Assembly: GCA_004346645.1 (NCBI GenBank)
Contig: SMDA01000010.1
Span: 25,519 to 89,518, forward strand
Length of the DNA: 64,000 bases
Direction: 5' to 3'
Source of the DNA: Gulbenkiania mobilis
GTDB lineage: Bacteria; Pseudomonadota; Gammaproteobacteria; Burkholderiales; Chromobacteriaceae
Positions 19,030-29,387 of the stretch are shown here, piece after piece. Positions within the stretch are counted from its first letter, which is position 1. The number at the start of each line of letters is the position of its first letter. The notes beneath the pieces are model-generated. The model was not told where the DNA came from and searched no databases. It saw nothing but the letters and a program-made list of their open reading frames with translations. A program made the position numbers and the translations under genes.

Positions 19030-20142
19030 TTACCGTTCAATCAGGATCCGCAACATCCGGCGGAGGGGTTCTGCCGCGCCCCAGAGCAGCTGGTCGCCCA
19101 CCGTGAAGGCAGAGAGGTACTCGCCGCCCATGGCCATCTTGCGCAAGCGTCCCACCGGGGTGGTCAGCGTGCCGGTCACAGCCGCAGGCGTCAGTTCGCG
19201 CATGCTGGCCTCGCGGGTGTTGGGCACGACCTTGGCCCAGGGGTTGGCCGAAGCGAGCATGGATTCCACCTCGTCCAGCGGAATATCACGCTTGAGCTTG
19301 ATGGTGAGGGCCTGGCTATGGCAGCGCATGGCACCGATGCGCACGCACAGACCGTCCACCGGCACGGGGCTGGCGGAACGGCCGAGGATCTTGTTGGTCT
19401 CGACACTACCTTTCCACTCTTCCTTGGACTGACCGTTGCCGAGGTCCTTGTCGATCCAGGGGATCAGGCTGCCGGCCAGCGGCGCACCGAAGTGCTGGCT
19501 GGGAAAGCCATCATCCCGCAGGAAGTCGGAGACTTGGCGATCGATGTCAAGGATGGCCGAGGCCGGGTCGGCCAGAAGGCCGGATACCTTACCGTGGATG
19601 GCCCCCATGCCGGTGAGCAGCTCGCGCATGTTCTGCGCCCCGGCACCGGAAGCGGCCTGGTACGTCATCGACGTTACCCACTCCACCGCATCGTTCTGGA
19701 ACAGGCCGCCCAGCGCCATCAGCATCAGCGAAACGGTGCAGTTGCCACCGATGTAGTCACGTACGCCCTGGGCCAGGCCCTGGTCGATCACGTTACGGTT
19801 GACAGGGTCGAGGATGATGATGGCGTCGTCCTCCATGCGCAACGCGGAAGCGGCGTCGATCCAGTAGCCCTTCCAGCCGGCGGCACGCAACCTGGGGTAC
19901 ACCTCGTTGGTGTAATCGCCACCCTGACAGGTGACGATCACGTCCATGGCCTTCAGGGCGTCGACACTGCGTGCATCCTTGAGGGCGGGCACGTCGCAAC
20001 CGATATCCGGCGCGCTGCCGCCCACGTTGGAGGTGGTGAAGAACACCGGCTCGTCGATGACCGCGAAATCGTTTTCCTCGCGCATGCGCTGCATCAGCAC
20101 CGAGCCGACCATGCCGCGCCAGCCTACAAACCCTACTCTCAC
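19030..20142 (-). CDS. asd: Aspartate-semialdehyde dehydrogenase
   Basis: A 370-aa enzyme reducing aspartyl phosphate for the lysine, threonine, methionine and diaminopimelate branches. It is the long proteobacterial form: [18 protein letters not shown] at the N terminus, the catalytic Cys in [15 protein letters not shown] (about 135) and the active-site His in [16 protein letters not shown]. The start is GTG 20142, with caggagaaacca placed correctly; the frame stays open 39 codons further, without similarity. Confidence 0.96.
   Translation of the reverse strand: MRVGFVGWRGMVGSVLMQRMREENDFAVIDEPVFFTTSNVGGSAPDIGCDVPALKDARSVDALKAMDVIVTCQGGDYTNEVYPRLRAAGWKGYWIDAASALRMEDDAIIILDPVNRNVIDQGLAQGVRDYIGGNCTVSLMLMALGGLFQNDAVEWVTSMTYQAASGAGAQNMRELLTGMGAIHGKVSGLLADPASAILDIDRQVSDFLRDDGFPSQHFGAPLAGSLIPWIDKDLGNGQSKEEWKGSVETNKILGRSASPVPVDGLCVRIGAMRCHSQALTIKLKRDIPLDEVESMLASANPWAKVVPNTREASMRELTPAAVTGTLTTPVGRLRKMAMGGEYLSAFTVGDQLLWGAAEPLRRMLRILIER
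19242..19252 (+). repeat. Uptake-like word GGTTGGCCGAA
   Basis: Exact 11-mer inside asd, antisense to the gene. Confidence 0.9.
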
Positions 20143-20188
20143 TGGTTTCTCCTGATTCTCTGTCTTCAAGATGGGAAAACTGTTGCAG

Positions 20189-20210
20189 AAGGGCGCCCGT
20201 GGGCGCCCTT
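20189..20210. repeat. Hairpin between leuB and asd
   Basis: Perfect 10-bp stem (aagggcgccc / gggcgccctt) with a 2-base loop. It may end or attenuate the leu transcript before asd, but the T-run is weak. Confidence 0.55.
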
Positions 20211-20278
20211 TGTTGTCTTGTTGGTTTCCTTCATTGTGCAGGGCAACAGCATCCAGCACAACAGGGTTTTCCCTTTCT

Positions 20279-21355
20279 TCAGTGCTGTGCCGCCAAGGCC
20301 CTCACCACTGCGTCACCCATGCCCGAGCAGCTGACTTTCTGGCAGCCGGCCTCATGGATGTCTGCGGTGCGGTAACCTTGTGCCAGCACAGTCTTGACGG
20401 CGCCCTCCACCCGCTGCGCAGCCGCTTCCTGGCTGAAGGTGTAACGCAGCATCATGGCTGCGGACAGGATGGTAGCCAGCGGGTTGGCCAGGTCCTTGCC
20501 CGCAATGTCTGGCGCCGAGCCATGGCTGGGTTCGTACAACCCTTTGTTGTTCTGGTCCAGCGAGGCCGAGGGCAGCATGCCGATGGAGCCGGTGAGCATG
20601 GAGGCCTCGTCGGAAAGGATGTCGCCGAAGATGTTTCCGGTGACCATCACGTCGAACTGCTTGGGATTGCGCACCAGCTGCATCGCGGCATTGTCGACGT
20701 ACATGTGGCTGAGCTCCACCTCGGGGTAGGCCCGCGCCACGTCGATCATGATCTCTTTCCAGAACTCGGTGGTTTCCAGCACGTTGGCCTTGTCCACCGA
20801 ACACAGCTTTTTGTTGCGCTTCATCGCAATGCCGAACGCTACATGGGCGATGCGGCGGATCTCGCTCTCGCTGTAGCGCATGGTGTTGTAGGCCTCGCGC
20901 TCGCCCAGCTCGTTGACGGCGATGCCCCGCGGCTGGCCGAAGTAGATGTCGCCGGTGAGCTCGCGCACGATCATGATGTCCAGGCCCGACACCACTTCCG
21001 GTTTCAGCGTGGAAGCATTGGCCAATTCCGGATACAGGATTGCGGGGCGCAGGTTGGCAAACAGGTTGAGGTCCTTGCGGATGGCCAGAAGCCCGCGCTC
21101 AGGCCGCAGCGGGCGATCCAGCGTGTCGTACTGCGGGCCGCCGACAGCGCCAAGCAGCACGGCGTCCGCCTCACGGCAGAGCTTCTGGGTGACGTCCGGA
21201 TAGGGCTGACCGTAGGCATCGTAACCGGCGCCCCCCAGCGGGGCTTCCTCGGTTTCGATGGCCAGGCCATCCTGACGCAGCACGTCCAGCACGCGCTGCG
21301 CCTGGGCGATGATTTCGGGGCCGATGCCGTCTCCGGGCAAAACTGCGATTTTCAT
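20279..21355 (-). CDS. leuB: 3-isopropylmalate dehydrogenase
   Basis: A 358-aa NAD-dependent decarboxylating dehydrogenase, the third step of leucine synthesis. The N terminus is [15 protein letters not shown]. Substrate and metal motifs are [32 protein letters not shown] and [14 protein letters not shown], and the NAD loop is [15 protein letters not shown] 21355 matches the family; another ATG lies three codons earlier. It follows leuD after a gap holding the inverted pair of uptake words. Confidence 0.97.
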   Translation of the reverse strand: MKIAVLPGDGIGPEIIAQAQRVLDVLRQDGLAIETEEAPLGGAGYDAYGQPYPDVTQKLCREADAVLLGAVGGPQYDTLDRPLRPERGLLAIRKDLNLFANLRPAILYPELANASTLKPEVVSGLDIMIVRELTGDIYFGQPRGIAVNELGEREAYNTMRYSESEIRRIAHVAFGIAMKRNKKLCSVDKANVLETTEFWKEIMIDVARAYPEVELSHMYVDNAAMQLVRNPKQFDVMVTGNIFGDILSDEASMLTGSIGMLPSASLDQNNKGLYEPSHGSAPDIAGKDLANPLATILSAAMMLRYTFSQEAAAQRVEGAVKTVLAQGYRTADIHEAGCQKVSCSGMGDAVVRALAAQH

Positions 21356-21383
21356 GGTGTTCATTCCGTCGGGTCGGTGGGGC

Positions 21384-21394
21384 GGTTGGCCGAA
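21384..21394 (+). repeat. Uptake-like word GGTTGGCCGAA
   Basis: Exact 11-mer forming the left arm of an inverted pair between leuD and leuB. Confidence 0.92.
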
Positions 21395-21397
21395 GGC

Positions 21398-21408
21398 TTC
21401 GGCCAACC
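21398..21408 (-). repeat. Uptake-like word GGTTGGCCGAA
   Basis: Exact 11-mer forming the right arm of the inverted pair. Confidence 0.92.
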
Positions 21409-21419
21409 CCTCGGGTCGC

Positions 21420-22058
21420 TCAGGCAAACAGCCAGGGCTGTTCGGCGCGGCGGCGCGCTTCGTAGGCGCGGATCTCGTCGGCATGCTGCAGCGTCAGCCC
21501 GATCTCATCCAGCCCGTTGAGCAGGCAGTGCTTGCGGTGTGCAGTAATCTCGAAGCCGAAGACCTCGCCCGCTGGGGTGGTCACCGTCTGCGCCGCAAGG
21601 TCCACCGTCAGGCGGTAGCCCTCGCTGGCCTCACATTCGGCAAACAGCCGGTCGACCACATCTGCAGGCAGCACGATCGGCAACAGTCCGTTCTTGTAGC
21701 AGTTGTTGAAGAAGATGTCGGCGAAGCTCGGTGCGATGACCGCGCGGAAGCCATAATCCTCCAGTGCCCATGGCGCATGCTCGCGGCTGGAGCCGCAGCC
21801 GAAGTTCTCACGCGCCAGCAGCACCTGCGCGCCGTGGTAGCGAGGGAAGTTCAGCACGAACTGTGGATTGACCGGGCGGCGGCTGTTGTCCATGCCGGGC
21901 TCGCCATGGTCCAGGTAGCGCCATTCGTCGAACAGGTTGGGGCCGAAGCCGGAGCGCTTGATCGACTTGAGGAACTGCTTGGGAATGATCGCGTCAGTGT
22001 CGACGTTGGCACGGTCTAGCGGGCAGACCAGCCCGTCGAGTGTGGTGAATGCCTTCAT
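21420..22058 (-). CDS. leuD: 3-isopropylmalate dehydratase small subunit
   Basis: A 212-aa swivelling domain that pairs with LeuC to isomerise isopropylmalate. The conserved [16 protein letters not shown] near the N terminus and [16 protein letters not shown] (about 85-100) are diagnostic. Its ATG overlaps the stop of the entericidin-like gene (ATGA), so translation is probably coupled through that small gene to leuC. Confidence 0.97.
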   Translation of the reverse strand: MKAFTTLDGLVCPLDRANVDTDAIIPKQFLKSIKRSGFGPNLFDEWRYLDHGEPGMDNSRRPVNPQFVLNFPRYHGAQVLLARENFGCGSSREHAPWALEDYGFRAVIAPSFADIFFNNCYKNGLLPIVLPADVVDRLFAECEASEGYRLTVDLAAQTVTTPAGEVFGFEITAHRKHCLLNGLDEIGLTLQHADEIRAYEARRRAEQPWLFA

Positions 22059-22177
22059 TGAGCGGCCCTTTCGATTGCCTGTCCGGCGCTGCGGACGTCT
22101 TTGCCGAAGCCGGCAATGGTGTGACAGCCGGCCAGAAGTAGGCTGGCTGCCAGGAGCAGGGTGATTCGCAACAGCAT
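22055..22177 (-). CDS. Entericidin A/B-type small lipoprotein
   Basis: A 40-aa lipoprotein. It has a hydrophobic signal peptide, lipobox LAGC at residues 15-18, then a short amphipathic tail ([20 protein letters not shown]) matching the entericidin pattern of a Cys-anchored tail with GFGxD. The stop overlaps the leuD start by four bases and the start lies ten bases after leuC, so it is embedded in the leucine operon. The same arrangement is familiar from other beta-proteobacteria. Its role there is unknown; entericidins in E. coli are linked to stress-induced lysis. Confidence 0.85.
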   Translation of the reverse strand: MLLRITLLLAASLLLAGCHTIAGFGKDVRSAGQAIERAAQ

Positions 22178-22186
22178 GTCAGCCCC

Positions 22187-23593
22187 TTACAGCGCCCGCA
22201 CGTCTACGAACCGGCCTGTCACGGCCGCAGCCGCGGCCATGGCAGGACTGACCAGATGGGTGCGCCCCCCCTGCCCTTGACGGCCTTCAAAATTGCGGTT
22301 GGAGGTGGAGGCGCAGCGCTGCCCCGGCTGCAGACGGTCGGCATTCATGGCCAGGCACATGGAACAGCCCGGCTCGCGCCATTCGAACCCCGCCTCGATG
22401 AACACCTTGTCGAGCCCTTCTGCCTCGGCCTGTGCCTTGACCAGGCCTGAACCCGGCACCACCAGCACCCGCTCGACCGACTCGGCCTTGCGACGCCCGC
22501 GTGCCACCTCCGCGGCTGCCCGCAGGTCCTCGATGCGGGAATTGGTACAGGAACCGATGAAGACGATGTCCACGGGGATCTCGCTGATCGGGGTGTCAGG
22601 CACCAGCCCCATGTAGGTCAAGGCGCGCTCAATGCTGGCTTTCCTTACCGGATCGGACTCGCGGGCCGGATCGGGTACCCGCCCGCCAATGTCGGTCACC
22701 ATTTCCGGCGAGGTGCCCCAGGTCACTTGCGGCCGGATGTCCTCGGCCCGCATCTCGACCACCGTATCGAAGCGAGCGCCCTCGTCAGAATGCAGTGTCT
22801 GCCAGTAGGCCACCGCCTTGTCCCACAGCTCGCCCTTCGGAGCGAACGGCCGATCCTTTACGTAAGCAATGGTTTTTTCGTCCACGCCCACCAGCCCGGA
22901 GCGCGCACCGGCCTCAATGGCCATGTTGCAAAGCGTCATCCGGCCTTCGATCGAAAGGCTGCGGATGGCGCTGCCGCCAAACTCGATGGCATACCCGGTG
23001 CCGCCGGCGGTACCGATGCGGCCGATGATGGCCAGCGCCACATCCTTGGCGGTGACGCCCGTACCCAGGTCACCTTCCACGCGCACCAGCATGTTCCTGG
23101 ACTTCTTGGCCACCAAGCACTGCGTGGCCATCACGTGCTCCACTTCAGAGGTACCGATGCCGTGGGCCAGCGCGCCGAAAGCCCCATGGGTAGAGGTGTG
23201 GCTGTCTCCGCACACAACCGTCATGCCAGGCAGCGTAGCGCCCTGCTCCGGCCCCATGACGTGCACGATGCCTTGCCCGCGGTCCCGGAAGGGGAAATAA
23301 GCCAGCGCCCCGAAGGCTTTGATGTTGGCGTCCAGCGTTTCCACCTGCTGCCGGGACACCGGATCCTTGATGCCGTCCTCCCAATGGTCCGTGGGCGTAT
23401 TGTGGTCTGCTGTGGCAACGATGGAACTCACTCGCCACAGCGGGCGCTGCGCCATTTTCAGGCCTTCAAATGCCTGCGGGCTAGTCACTTCGTGGACAAG
23501 ATGTCGGTCGATGTAGAGCAGGACGGTCCCGTCGTCCTCCTCGCGCACCACATGACTTGCCCAGAGTTTGTCGTAAAGGGTCTGCGCGCTCAT
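22187..23593 (-). CDS. leuC: 3-isopropylmalate dehydratase large subunit
   Basis: A 468-aa aconitase-family protein with a [4Fe-4S] cluster. The cluster cysteines are in [13 protein letters not shown] (about 347) and [10 protein letters not shown] (about 410). [21 protein letters not shown] is conserved. ATG 23593 follows agagagacc; the frame extends 16 codons further without similarity. It is first in leuC-entericidin-leuD-leuB. The 185 bases upstream are moderately AT-rich and should hold the promoter; no leader peptide with leucine codons was seen. Confidence 0.97.
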   Translation of the reverse strand: MSAQTLYDKLWASHVVREEDDGTVLLYIDRHLVHEVTSPQAFEGLKMAQRPLWRVSSIVATADHNTPTDHWEDGIKDPVSRQQVETLDANIKAFGALAYFPFRDRGQGIVHVMGPEQGATLPGMTVVCGDSHTSTHGAFGALAHGIGTSEVEHVMATQCLVAKKSRNMLVRVEGDLGTGVTAKDVALAIIGRIGTAGGTGYAIEFGGSAIRSLSIEGRMTLCNMAIEAGARSGLVGVDEKTIAYVKDRPFAPKGELWDKAVAYWQTLHSDEGARFDTVVEMRAEDIRPQVTWGTSPEMVTDIGGRVPDPARESDPVRKASIERALTYMGLVPDTPISEIPVDIVFIGSCTNSRIEDLRAAAEVARGRRKAESVERVLVVPGSGLVKAQAEAEGLDKVFIEAGFEWREPGCSMCLAMNADRLQPGQRCASTSNRNFEGRQGQGGRTHLVSPAMAAAAAVTGRFVDVRAL

Positions 23594-23778
23594 GGTCTCT
23601 CTGCCGGTTCGTAAGCCGTTTTCAAATACTTGAAAAACCATTCTGGCATAGGGTTTACGCGCTTTACAAGCAGTCTTTGGCGCAATGCAAAAGACTGGGC
23701 CCGCTTCATTCGGGAGGGGTCTCTGACATACAGGACATCATTGGACATGACGTCCGAAATATTGGACAAAAAGTAAAA

Positions 23779-24939
23779 TTAATGTTTGCTCTTCACTAAC
23801 CCTAGCCATCCCACGGCCACGCCGATTAGTGCGGCCCCGGCGGCAAGCGTGAAAGTGGCCACGAGACCGCCTTCCGGCCACAACACTCCGCCGAGAAGCC
23901 CACCGCTGGTACCGCCCAGCCCGAAAGACGCCACAATGTACAGCCCTTGGGCCCGGGCATGGTGCGGTTCGGCAAAGAAGCGGTGGATCAAGCCCACCGA
24001 GACTGCATGGTGCAATCCGAAGGTAAAGGCGTGCAGTGCCTGGGCAGTAACAGCCAGCCACGGCACCGACAGGCAGAAAGCGATCAGACCGAAGCGCAGC
24101 ACGGCAGCCACCAGCGATACCACCATCAAGCGCTCCAGGCTGCAGCGCGCCATGATGCGCGGCATCAGCAGGAAGATGCCAATCTCGCTGAGCACTCCCA
24201 CCGACCAGAGCCAGCCTGTGAGCTCCTTGCCATAGCCCACCGCTTTCAGGCCGATGGAATAAAAGGTGTAGTACGGGCCGTGTGCAAACGCCATAAGGAA
24301 ACAGCAGGCAAAAAGCGCCATCACCTTAGGCTGGCGCAACGTGTCCCAGACCGAACCGGCCGCCTGCCGGCGCGGCACGCTCACCTCAGGCACCCGACTG
24401 GCCGCCACGGCCAGAGCAGCCAGCACAGCCACGATCATCCAGGGCAGCGCCGCCAGCGATAGCAGGTCGAGCAGATAGCCACCGGCCACCGAAAAGGCAA
24501 CGAACCCCACCGAGCCCCACACTCGCACCCGGCTGTAACGCCCGGGCGTGTCGCGTGTCAGATGGGCAGTACTGGCCTCGACCAGCGGCAGGGCGGCCGC
24601 CCAGAAAAACTGGGCCACTGCCAGGGTCACGAAGATCCACCAGAACGACTGACCGGGCGCAAGCACCGCAAAAGCGACAGCGGACAGGACGGATGTCAGC
24701 AGGACGATCGGCCGCCGCCTCCCTGTGCGGTCGGCCAACCAGCCCCAGAGACCGGGGGCCAGGATGCGGGCCACGGTGGACAGTGCGATCAGTACAGAAA
24801 TCTGCCAGGGCGTGAAGTGCAGAGCCTCAAGGTACAGGCCCCAGAAGGGGCTGAAGAGGCCGACGAAGGCGAAGTACCAGAAATAAAAGCCCGCAAAGGG
24901 CAAGAGGGGCGTGGAAGAAGCAGGGGAAGAAGCGGTCAT
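23779..24939 (-). CDS. MFS transporter, HcaT-like (MFS_1_like)
   Basis: A 386-aa protein with 12 predicted helices, belonging to the short MFS group typified by E. coli HcaT. It has FAGFYFWYFAFVGLFSPFWGLYLEAL in the first helix and the GWLADRTGRRRP loop between helices 2 and 3. The start is ATG 24939; the longer open frame is not supported. The substrate cannot be read from sequence. Its 5' side holds the word at 24956 and a one-mismatch copy lies at 24730. Confidence 0.85.
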   Translation of the reverse strand: MTASSPASSTPLLPFAGFYFWYFAFVGLFSPFWGLYLEALHFTPWQISVLIALSTVARILAPGLWGWLADRTGRRRPIVLLTSVLSAVAFAVLAPGQSFWWIFVTLAVAQFFWAAALPLVEASTAHLTRDTPGRYSRVRVWGSVGFVAFSVAGGYLLDLLSLAALPWMIVAVLAALAVAASRVPEVSVPRRQAAGSVWDTLRQPKVMALFACCFLMAFAHGPYYTFYSIGLKAVGYGKELTGWLWSVGVLSEIGIFLLMPRIMARCSLERLMVVSLVAAVLRFGLIAFCLSVPWLAVTAQALHAFTFGLHHAVSVGLIHRFFAEPHHARAQGLYIVASFGLGGTSGGLLGGVLWPEGGLVATFTLAAGAALIGVAVGWLGLVKSKH

Positions 24940-24955
24940 GTTCGGAAAAGAAGGG

Positions 24956-24966
24956 TTCGGCCAACC
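24956..24966 (-). repeat. Uptake-like word GGTTGGCCGAA
   Basis: Exact 11-mer between hslR and the MFS gene. Flanking bases extend it into a small hairpin (gggtt-cggcc-aaccc, 24953-24967). Confidence 0.9.
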
Positions 24967-24997
24967 CTGAAGGCAGGCCGAACGGTTGGGCGGGCGT

Positions 24998-25411
24998 TCA
25001 GTCCTGCCCCTTGAAGCGCATGATGTCCCGGCGGGCTTTCTTGGTGGGGCGGCCTTCACCAAAGGGGAAACTAGAACGCTCGGCCTTCAGGAGCGCTACC
25101 CGCTCCTCACGTGCGACCCGCACCGTTTCGTCCTCGGTGTAGAGGGCCTGCGCCTCCTTGGCCGGACGTCGCTGGGTGGCCAGAGCATCCACGGTAAGCC
25201 GGTAGTCCAGCTGGTTGATGCGCAGATCCAGCACATCACCTATCCGTACCATCCGGGACGCCTTCACCTTGTCGCCGTTGACGCTGACACGCCCCAGCTC
25301 CAAGGCCTCGTGCGCCAGCTGGCGGGTCTTGTAGAATCGCGCCGCCCACAGCCATTTATCCAGACGGACGCGGTCACTGCCCTCTTCCGCCTGCACGGCG
25401 TCCCGGCTCAT
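24998..25411 (-). CDS. hslR: Ribosome-associated heat shock protein Hsp15
   Basis: A 137-aa S4-domain RNA-binding protein that rescues stalled 50S subunits carrying nascent chains. The S4 core is RLDKWLWAARFYKTRQLAHEALELGRVSVNG (read in parts, about 15-45), followed by the basic Hsp15 tail ending KARRDIMRFKGQD. The ATG overlaps the stop of the FAH-family gene by four bases, so they are coupled. Confidence 0.93.
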   Translation of the reverse strand: MSRDAVQAEEGSDRVRLDKWLWAARFYKTRQLAHEALELGRVSVNGDKVKASRMVRIGDVLDLRINQLDYRLTVDALATQRRPAKEAQALYTEDETVRVAREERVALLKAERSSFPFGEGRPTKKARRDIMRFKGQD

Positions 25412-26061
25412 GCAGCGACCTGCCAGCGCGCGGTCACCCACTGCTCCAGCACCATCTCGACAGTATCGCCGGGCGCCAAGGCCGCCACGCCTTCCGGCGT
25501 CCCGGTGAAGATCAGGTCTCCCTCGCTGAGGCCATACACGCTGGAGAGCGTGCTGATGATGCGCGCCACGGGAAAAAGCATCAGCGAGGTATCGCCCTGC
25601 TGTCGCACTTGGCCGTTGACCGACAGCGAGAAGTGCAGCGCCTGGGGGCTGCGCACCTGCATTGCCGACACAAAGGCAGAGACGCAGGCGGCGCCGCGAA
25701 AGCCCTTGGCCTTGGTCCAAGGCAGGCCTCGCGCCTTGGCGTCGGCCTGCACGTCGCGCGCAGTCAGGTCCAGCCCCACGCCGTAGCCGGCCACATGCGC
25801 CAGCGCCTCGGCCTCGGAAATGTCCGTCCCGCCCTTGCCGATCAGCACCACCAGTTCACCCTCATGATGTACCTCGTGCGAGAAGGCAGGCAGCGTCACC
25901 GGCTGGTTTTCCAAGGCAATGGCCGAGGTAGGCTTCAGAAACACCAGCGGCTCGGGCTCCACCGCATTGCCAAGCTCGGCCGCATGCGCTGCATAGTTGC
26001 GGCCGATGCAGAAAATGTTGCCCACCGTCACCGGGGCTGATTCCAGCAGTACACGTGACAT
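25408..26061 (-). CDS. Fumarylacetoacetate hydrolase family protein (YcgM/FAHD1 type)
   Basis: A 217-aa single-domain FAH protein. Metal-binding and active-site motifs are IFCIGRNYAAHAAELGN, HHEGELVVLIGKGG (Glu ligands) and LDLTARDVQADAKARGLPW, ending with GDLIFTGTPEGVAAL. Members act as acylpyruvases or oxaloacetate tautomerases/decarboxylases. The ATG has aggagacc upstream. It is followed directly by hslR. Confidence 0.9.
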   Translation of the reverse strand: MSRVLLESAPVTVGNIFCIGRNYAAHAAELGNAVEPEPLVFLKPTSAIALENQPVTLPAFSHEVHHEGELVVLIGKGGTDISEAEALAHVAGYGVGLDLTARDVQADAKARGLPWTKAKGFRGAACVSAFVSAMQVRSPQALHFSLSVNGQVRQQGDTSLMLFPVARIISTLSSVYGLSEGDLIFTGTPEGVAALAPGDTVEMVLEQWVTARWQVAA

Positions 26062-26297
26062 GTTCAGGTCTCCTACAGTTGCGGCCCATTATCCCAGAAC
26101 CCGCCGGAGGCGGCGAGGCGGCGGCGCGGGCATGCATTGTGCATCGCCGCAACACATGCCCCCTCGTCGGACAATTGACCATACCGCGCATAGTGAATTT
26201 GTCATACAGTGCAGTTAGCGTAGTGCAAGACCTGCGCCCGGCACTGCAGCGCCCGCCGGGCTGAAAGCCCACTTCTATGCCAGTTCGGGAGACCACC

Positions 26298-28070
26298 TTG
26301 AATCAGGATACGACCACTTCTCTGGACAAGTTCTTCGAAAGCATTTCCGAAGCCAACCAGAAATGGATGCAGCAGTTCGTCAACTCGCTGAGCGCGGGAT
26401 TGCCCAAGGACGCCGCACTCAATCCGATGGCCGCAGCCTGGGGCCAGATGATGGCCAACGCCAACCAGTTCATGGCACTGCAGAACAACCTCTACCAGCA
26501 GCAGATGAACCTGTGGATGTCCTTCCTCGGCCAGAAGCCGGCCGAAGGTGCCGCTGCCGCTGCCGCCGCGTCGCAGGACAAGCGCTTTGCCGCGCCCGAA
26601 TGGAACGAACACCCGTTCTACAACTTCCTGAAGCAGAGCTACCTGCTCAGCTCCCGCTGGATGCTGGACTTGGTGGACAAGGCACAGCTGGAGGGGGTAT
26701 CCAAAGAGCGCCTCAACTTCGTCGCCCGCCAGTACATCGACGCGATGTCGCCCACCAACTTCATGCTGACCAACCCGGAAGTGATGAAGCGGGTGATGGA
26801 GACCAAGGGCGAGAGCTTGGTCGAAGGCATGAAGAACATGCTGGACGACATGCAGAAGGGCCACATCTCGATGTCGGACGAGAGCAAGTTCGAGATCGGC
26901 AAGAACATCGCCGTCACCCCAGGCGAAGTGGTCTTCCGCAACGACCTGATCGAACTCATCCAGTACACCCCCACCACCGGTGAGGTCTACGAGAAGCCGC
27001 TGCTCATTATCCCTCCCTGCATCAATAAGTACTACCTGATGGACCTGCAGCCGGAAAACTCCATGGTGCGCCACTTCGTCGGCCAGGGTTACCGGGTGTT
27101 CATGATCAGCTGGCGCTCCGCGGTCCCCGAGATGAAGCACTTCACTTGGGAAACCTACCTTGAAAAAGGTGTGTTTGCCGCCACCGATGTAGTGAAGAAG
27201 ATCACCCGCCAGCCCAGCATGAATGCCCTGGGCTTCTGCATCGGCGGCGTCATCCTGGTCACCGCTTTGGCAGTGATGAAGGCCCGTGGCGACACCAGCA
27301 TCGATTCGGCCACCTTCATGACCTCGCTCATCGACCACAGTGATCCGGGCGAGATCCGTGTGTTTATCGACGACAACCTGATCCGCAGCCGCGAGGCGAA
27401 GATGGAGGCAGGCGGAATCGTCAGCGGGCGCGAGATCGGTCGTACCTTCGCCTCGCTGCGCGCCAACGACCTGGTGTGGAACTACGTGGTCAACAACTAT
27501 CTGCTGGGTAAAACGCCGGCACCGTTCGACCTGCTGTTCTGGAACAACGACTCGGTGGACCTGCCGCTGCCGATGCACACCTTCTTCCTCAAAGAGTTCT
27601 ACATGAACAACGCACTCACCAAGCCAGGCAGCATCACGCTGTGCAACGTGCCGATCGACATCGGCACGATCGAGCTGCCGGTGTACGTGTTTGCTGCGCG
27701 CGAGGATCATATCGTGCCGTGGAAGTCGGCCTATTCGGGCGTGAAGTACTTCCGTGGTGCTGCCGAGAAGCGCTTCGTGCTGGGGGCGTCCGGCCACATC
27801 GCCGGGTCGATCAACCCGGTCACCAAGGACAAGCGTAACTACTGGACCAACGAGAGCCTGCCGGACGGGGCCGAGGCATGGTTCGAGGGCGCCCAGAGCC
27901 ATCCGGGCAGCTGGTGGAAGGACTGGGACGGCTGGCTGGCACCCAAATCCGGCAAGAAGGTGGCCGCACCCAAGACCCTGGGCAGCAAGGAATTTCCCCC
28001 GCTGGCTGCGGCACCCGGCACCTACGTTCTGGCGCGTTCGCTGCCCACTCCGGTGGCCCAACTGAGCTGA
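26298..28070 (+). CDS. phaC: Class I poly(3-hydroxyalkanoate) synthase
   Basis: About 590 residues, polymerising hydroxyacyl-CoA into storage polyester. The lipase-like box has the catalytic Cys in GFCIGGVI (about residue 314), the Asp is in AAREDHIVP and the His in [11 protein letters not shown]. The N-terminal domain and length match class I. The start is taken as TTG 26298 because gggag lies eight bases before it; an in-frame ATG at 26277 has no ribosome site. phaA follows 74 bases downstream, so substrate supply and polymerisation are co-transcribed. phaB is not in the window. Confidence 0.95.
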   Translation: MNQDTTTSLDKFFESISEANQKWMQQFVNSLSAGLPKDAALNPMAAAWGQMMANANQFMALQNNLYQQQMNLWMSFLGQKPAEGAAAAAAASQDKRFAAPEWNEHPFYNFLKQSYLLSSRWMLDLVDKAQLEGVSKERLNFVARQYIDAMSPTNFMLTNPEVMKRVMETKGESLVEGMKNMLDDMQKGHISMSDESKFEIGKNIAVTPGEVVFRNDLIELIQYTPTTGEVYEKPLLIIPPCINKYYLMDLQPENSMVRHFVGQGYRVFMISWRSAVPEMKHFTWETYLEKGVFAATDVVKKITRQPSMNALGFCIGGVILVTALAVMKARGDTSIDSATFMTSLIDHSDPGEIRVFIDDNLIRSREAKMEAGGIVSGREIGRTFASLRANDLVWNYVVNNYLLGKTPAPFDLLFWNNDSVDLPLPMHTFFLKEFYMNNALTKPGSITLCNVPIDIGTIELPVYVFAAREDHIVPWKSAYSGVKYFRGAAEKRFVLGASGHIAGSINPVTKDKRNYWTNESLPDGAEAWFEGAQSHPGSWWKDWDGWLAPKSGKKVAAPKTLGSKEFPPLAAAPGTYVLARSLPTPVAQLS

Positions 28071-28075
28071 GCCGC

Positions 28076-28086
28076 TTCGGCCAACC
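28076..28086 (-). repeat. Uptake-like word GGTTGGCCGAA
   Basis: Exact 11-mer in the phaC-phaA gap, five bases past the phaC stop. Confidence 0.9.
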
Positions 28087-28144
28087 CTGTTCCTCGCCCG
28101 GCGCACGCAAGCCCACAGCCGGGCGTTTCCGTGGAGAAAGCAAG

Positions 28145-29332
28145 ATGCAACAACAAGATGTAGTCATCGTGGCCGCCTGCCGCACGGCAATCGGCAACTT
28201 CGGCGGCGCGCTGGCCAAGGTGTCGGCCCCCGATCTGGGTGCTACTGTCATCAAGGCCCTGCTGGAGAAGACCGGCGTGGCGCCCGAGGCAGTATCCGAG
28301 GTCATCCTGGGCCAAGTGCTGACCGCAGGCGTCGGGCAGAACCCGGCGCGCCAGGCACTGATCAAGGCGGGGCTGCCGATCGGCACGCCCGCTTCGACGC
28401 TGAACGTGGTCTGCGGCTCCGGCCTGCGTGCTGTCCACCTGGCTGCCCAAGCTGTGGCCTGCGGCGACGCCGAAATCGTCATTGCCGGCGGGCAGGAAAA
28501 CATGTCGATGAGCCCGCACCTGCTGATGGGTTCACGCGACGGTTTCCGCATGGGGAACGCGCAGCTGGTGGACAGCATGGTGCACGACGGTCTGACCGAC
28601 GTGTACAACCAGTACCACATGGGCATCACCGCCGAGAACGTGGCCGAGAAGTACGGCATCAGCCGCGAGGAGCAGGACAAGCTTGCGGCCAGCTCGCAGA
28701 ACCGCGCCGAAGCTGCCCGCCGCGAGGGCCGCTTCAAGGATGAGATCGTTCCGGTGATGGTGCCGCAGCGAAAGGGCGATCCGGTTGCCTTTGACACCGA
28801 CGAGTTCATCAAGGAAGGCGTGACCGCCGAAAGCCTGGGCAAGCTGCGTGCAGCCTTCAAGAAGGAAGGCACGGTCACTGCGGGCAACGCCTCTGGCATC
28901 AATGATGGCGCAGCCGCGGTCATGGTGATGTCGGCGGCCAAGGCTCGTGAGCTGGGCCTTGAGCCTTTGGCCACGATCAAGGGCTATGCCCTGGCCGGGG
29001 TAGACCCCTCCATCATGGGGATCGGCCCGGTGCCGGCGGTTCGCAAGGTACTGGAGAAGACTGGCTGGACGGTGGACGATCTGGATCTCGTCGAAGCCAA
29101 CGAGGCTTTTGCCGCCCAGGCCCTCGGCGTGGCGTGCGAGCTGAAGTGGCCGCAAGAGAAGGTCAACGTCAACGGCGGGGCGATCGCGCTGGGCCACCCC
29201 ATCGGCGCCTCGGGCTGCCGCGTGCTGGTGACGCTGCTGCACGAGATGCGTCGTCGCAATGCCCGCAAAGGCATGGCCACGCTGTGCATCGGCGGAGGCA
29301 TGGGCGTGGCCTTGGCCGTCGAACGGACCTAA
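28145..29332 (+). CDS. phaA: Acetyl-CoA acetyltransferase (beta-ketothiolase)
   Basis: A 395-aa thiolase condensing two acetyl-CoA into acetoacetyl-CoA. The active Cys is in [16 protein letters not shown] (about residue 89). The His is in [16 protein letters not shown] (about 350) and the second Cys in [12 protein letters not shown] (about 380). The start ATG has ggagaaag upstream. Next to phaC it most likely feeds PHA synthesis, although the same enzyme could serve catabolism. Confidence 0.95.
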   Translation: MQQQDVVIVAACRTAIGNFGGALAKVSAPDLGATVIKALLEKTGVAPEAVSEVILGQVLTAGVGQNPARQALIKAGLPIGTPASTLNVVCGSGLRAVHLAAQAVACGDAEIVIAGGQENMSMSPHLLMGSRDGFRMGNAQLVDSMVHDGLTDVYNQYHMGITAENVAEKYGISREEQDKLAASSQNRAEAARREGRFKDEIVPVMVPQRKGDPVAFDTDEFIKEGVTAESLGKLRAAFKKEGTVTAGNASGINDGAAAVMVMSAAKARELGLEPLATIKGYALAGVDPSIMGIGPVPAVRKVLEKTGWTVDDLDLVEANEAFAAQALGVACELKWPQEKVNVNGGAIALGHPIGASGCRVLVTLLHEMRRRNARKGMATLCIGGGMGVALAVERT

Positions 29333-29344
29333 GCTGTATGCGCC

Positions 29345-29372
29345 GGTCAGCTCCGCCCAGGCGGAGCTGACC
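29345..29372. repeat. Long GC hairpin after phaA
   Basis: Perfect 13-bp stem (ggtcagctccgcc / ggcggagctgacc) with a 2-base loop and no T-run. It probably protects the 3' end ahead of the next terminator. Confidence 0.7.
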
Positions 29373-29387
29373 GCCTGCTCTTCCCTG

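Larger units (their letters stand above)
21384..21408. terminator. Hairpin from two inverted uptake-like words between leuD and leuB
   Basis: The two exact 11-mers face each other with three bases between them, giving a stem of at least 11 bp. There is no clear T-run, so its role as a terminator is inferred from the Neisseria precedent. Confidence 0.7.

Noticed and set aside
26202..28106. 634-aa open frame on the minus strand opposite phaC
   Set aside because: Exact antisense of a clearly recognised gene; long antisense frames are common in GC-rich DNA, and the protein shows no family signature.
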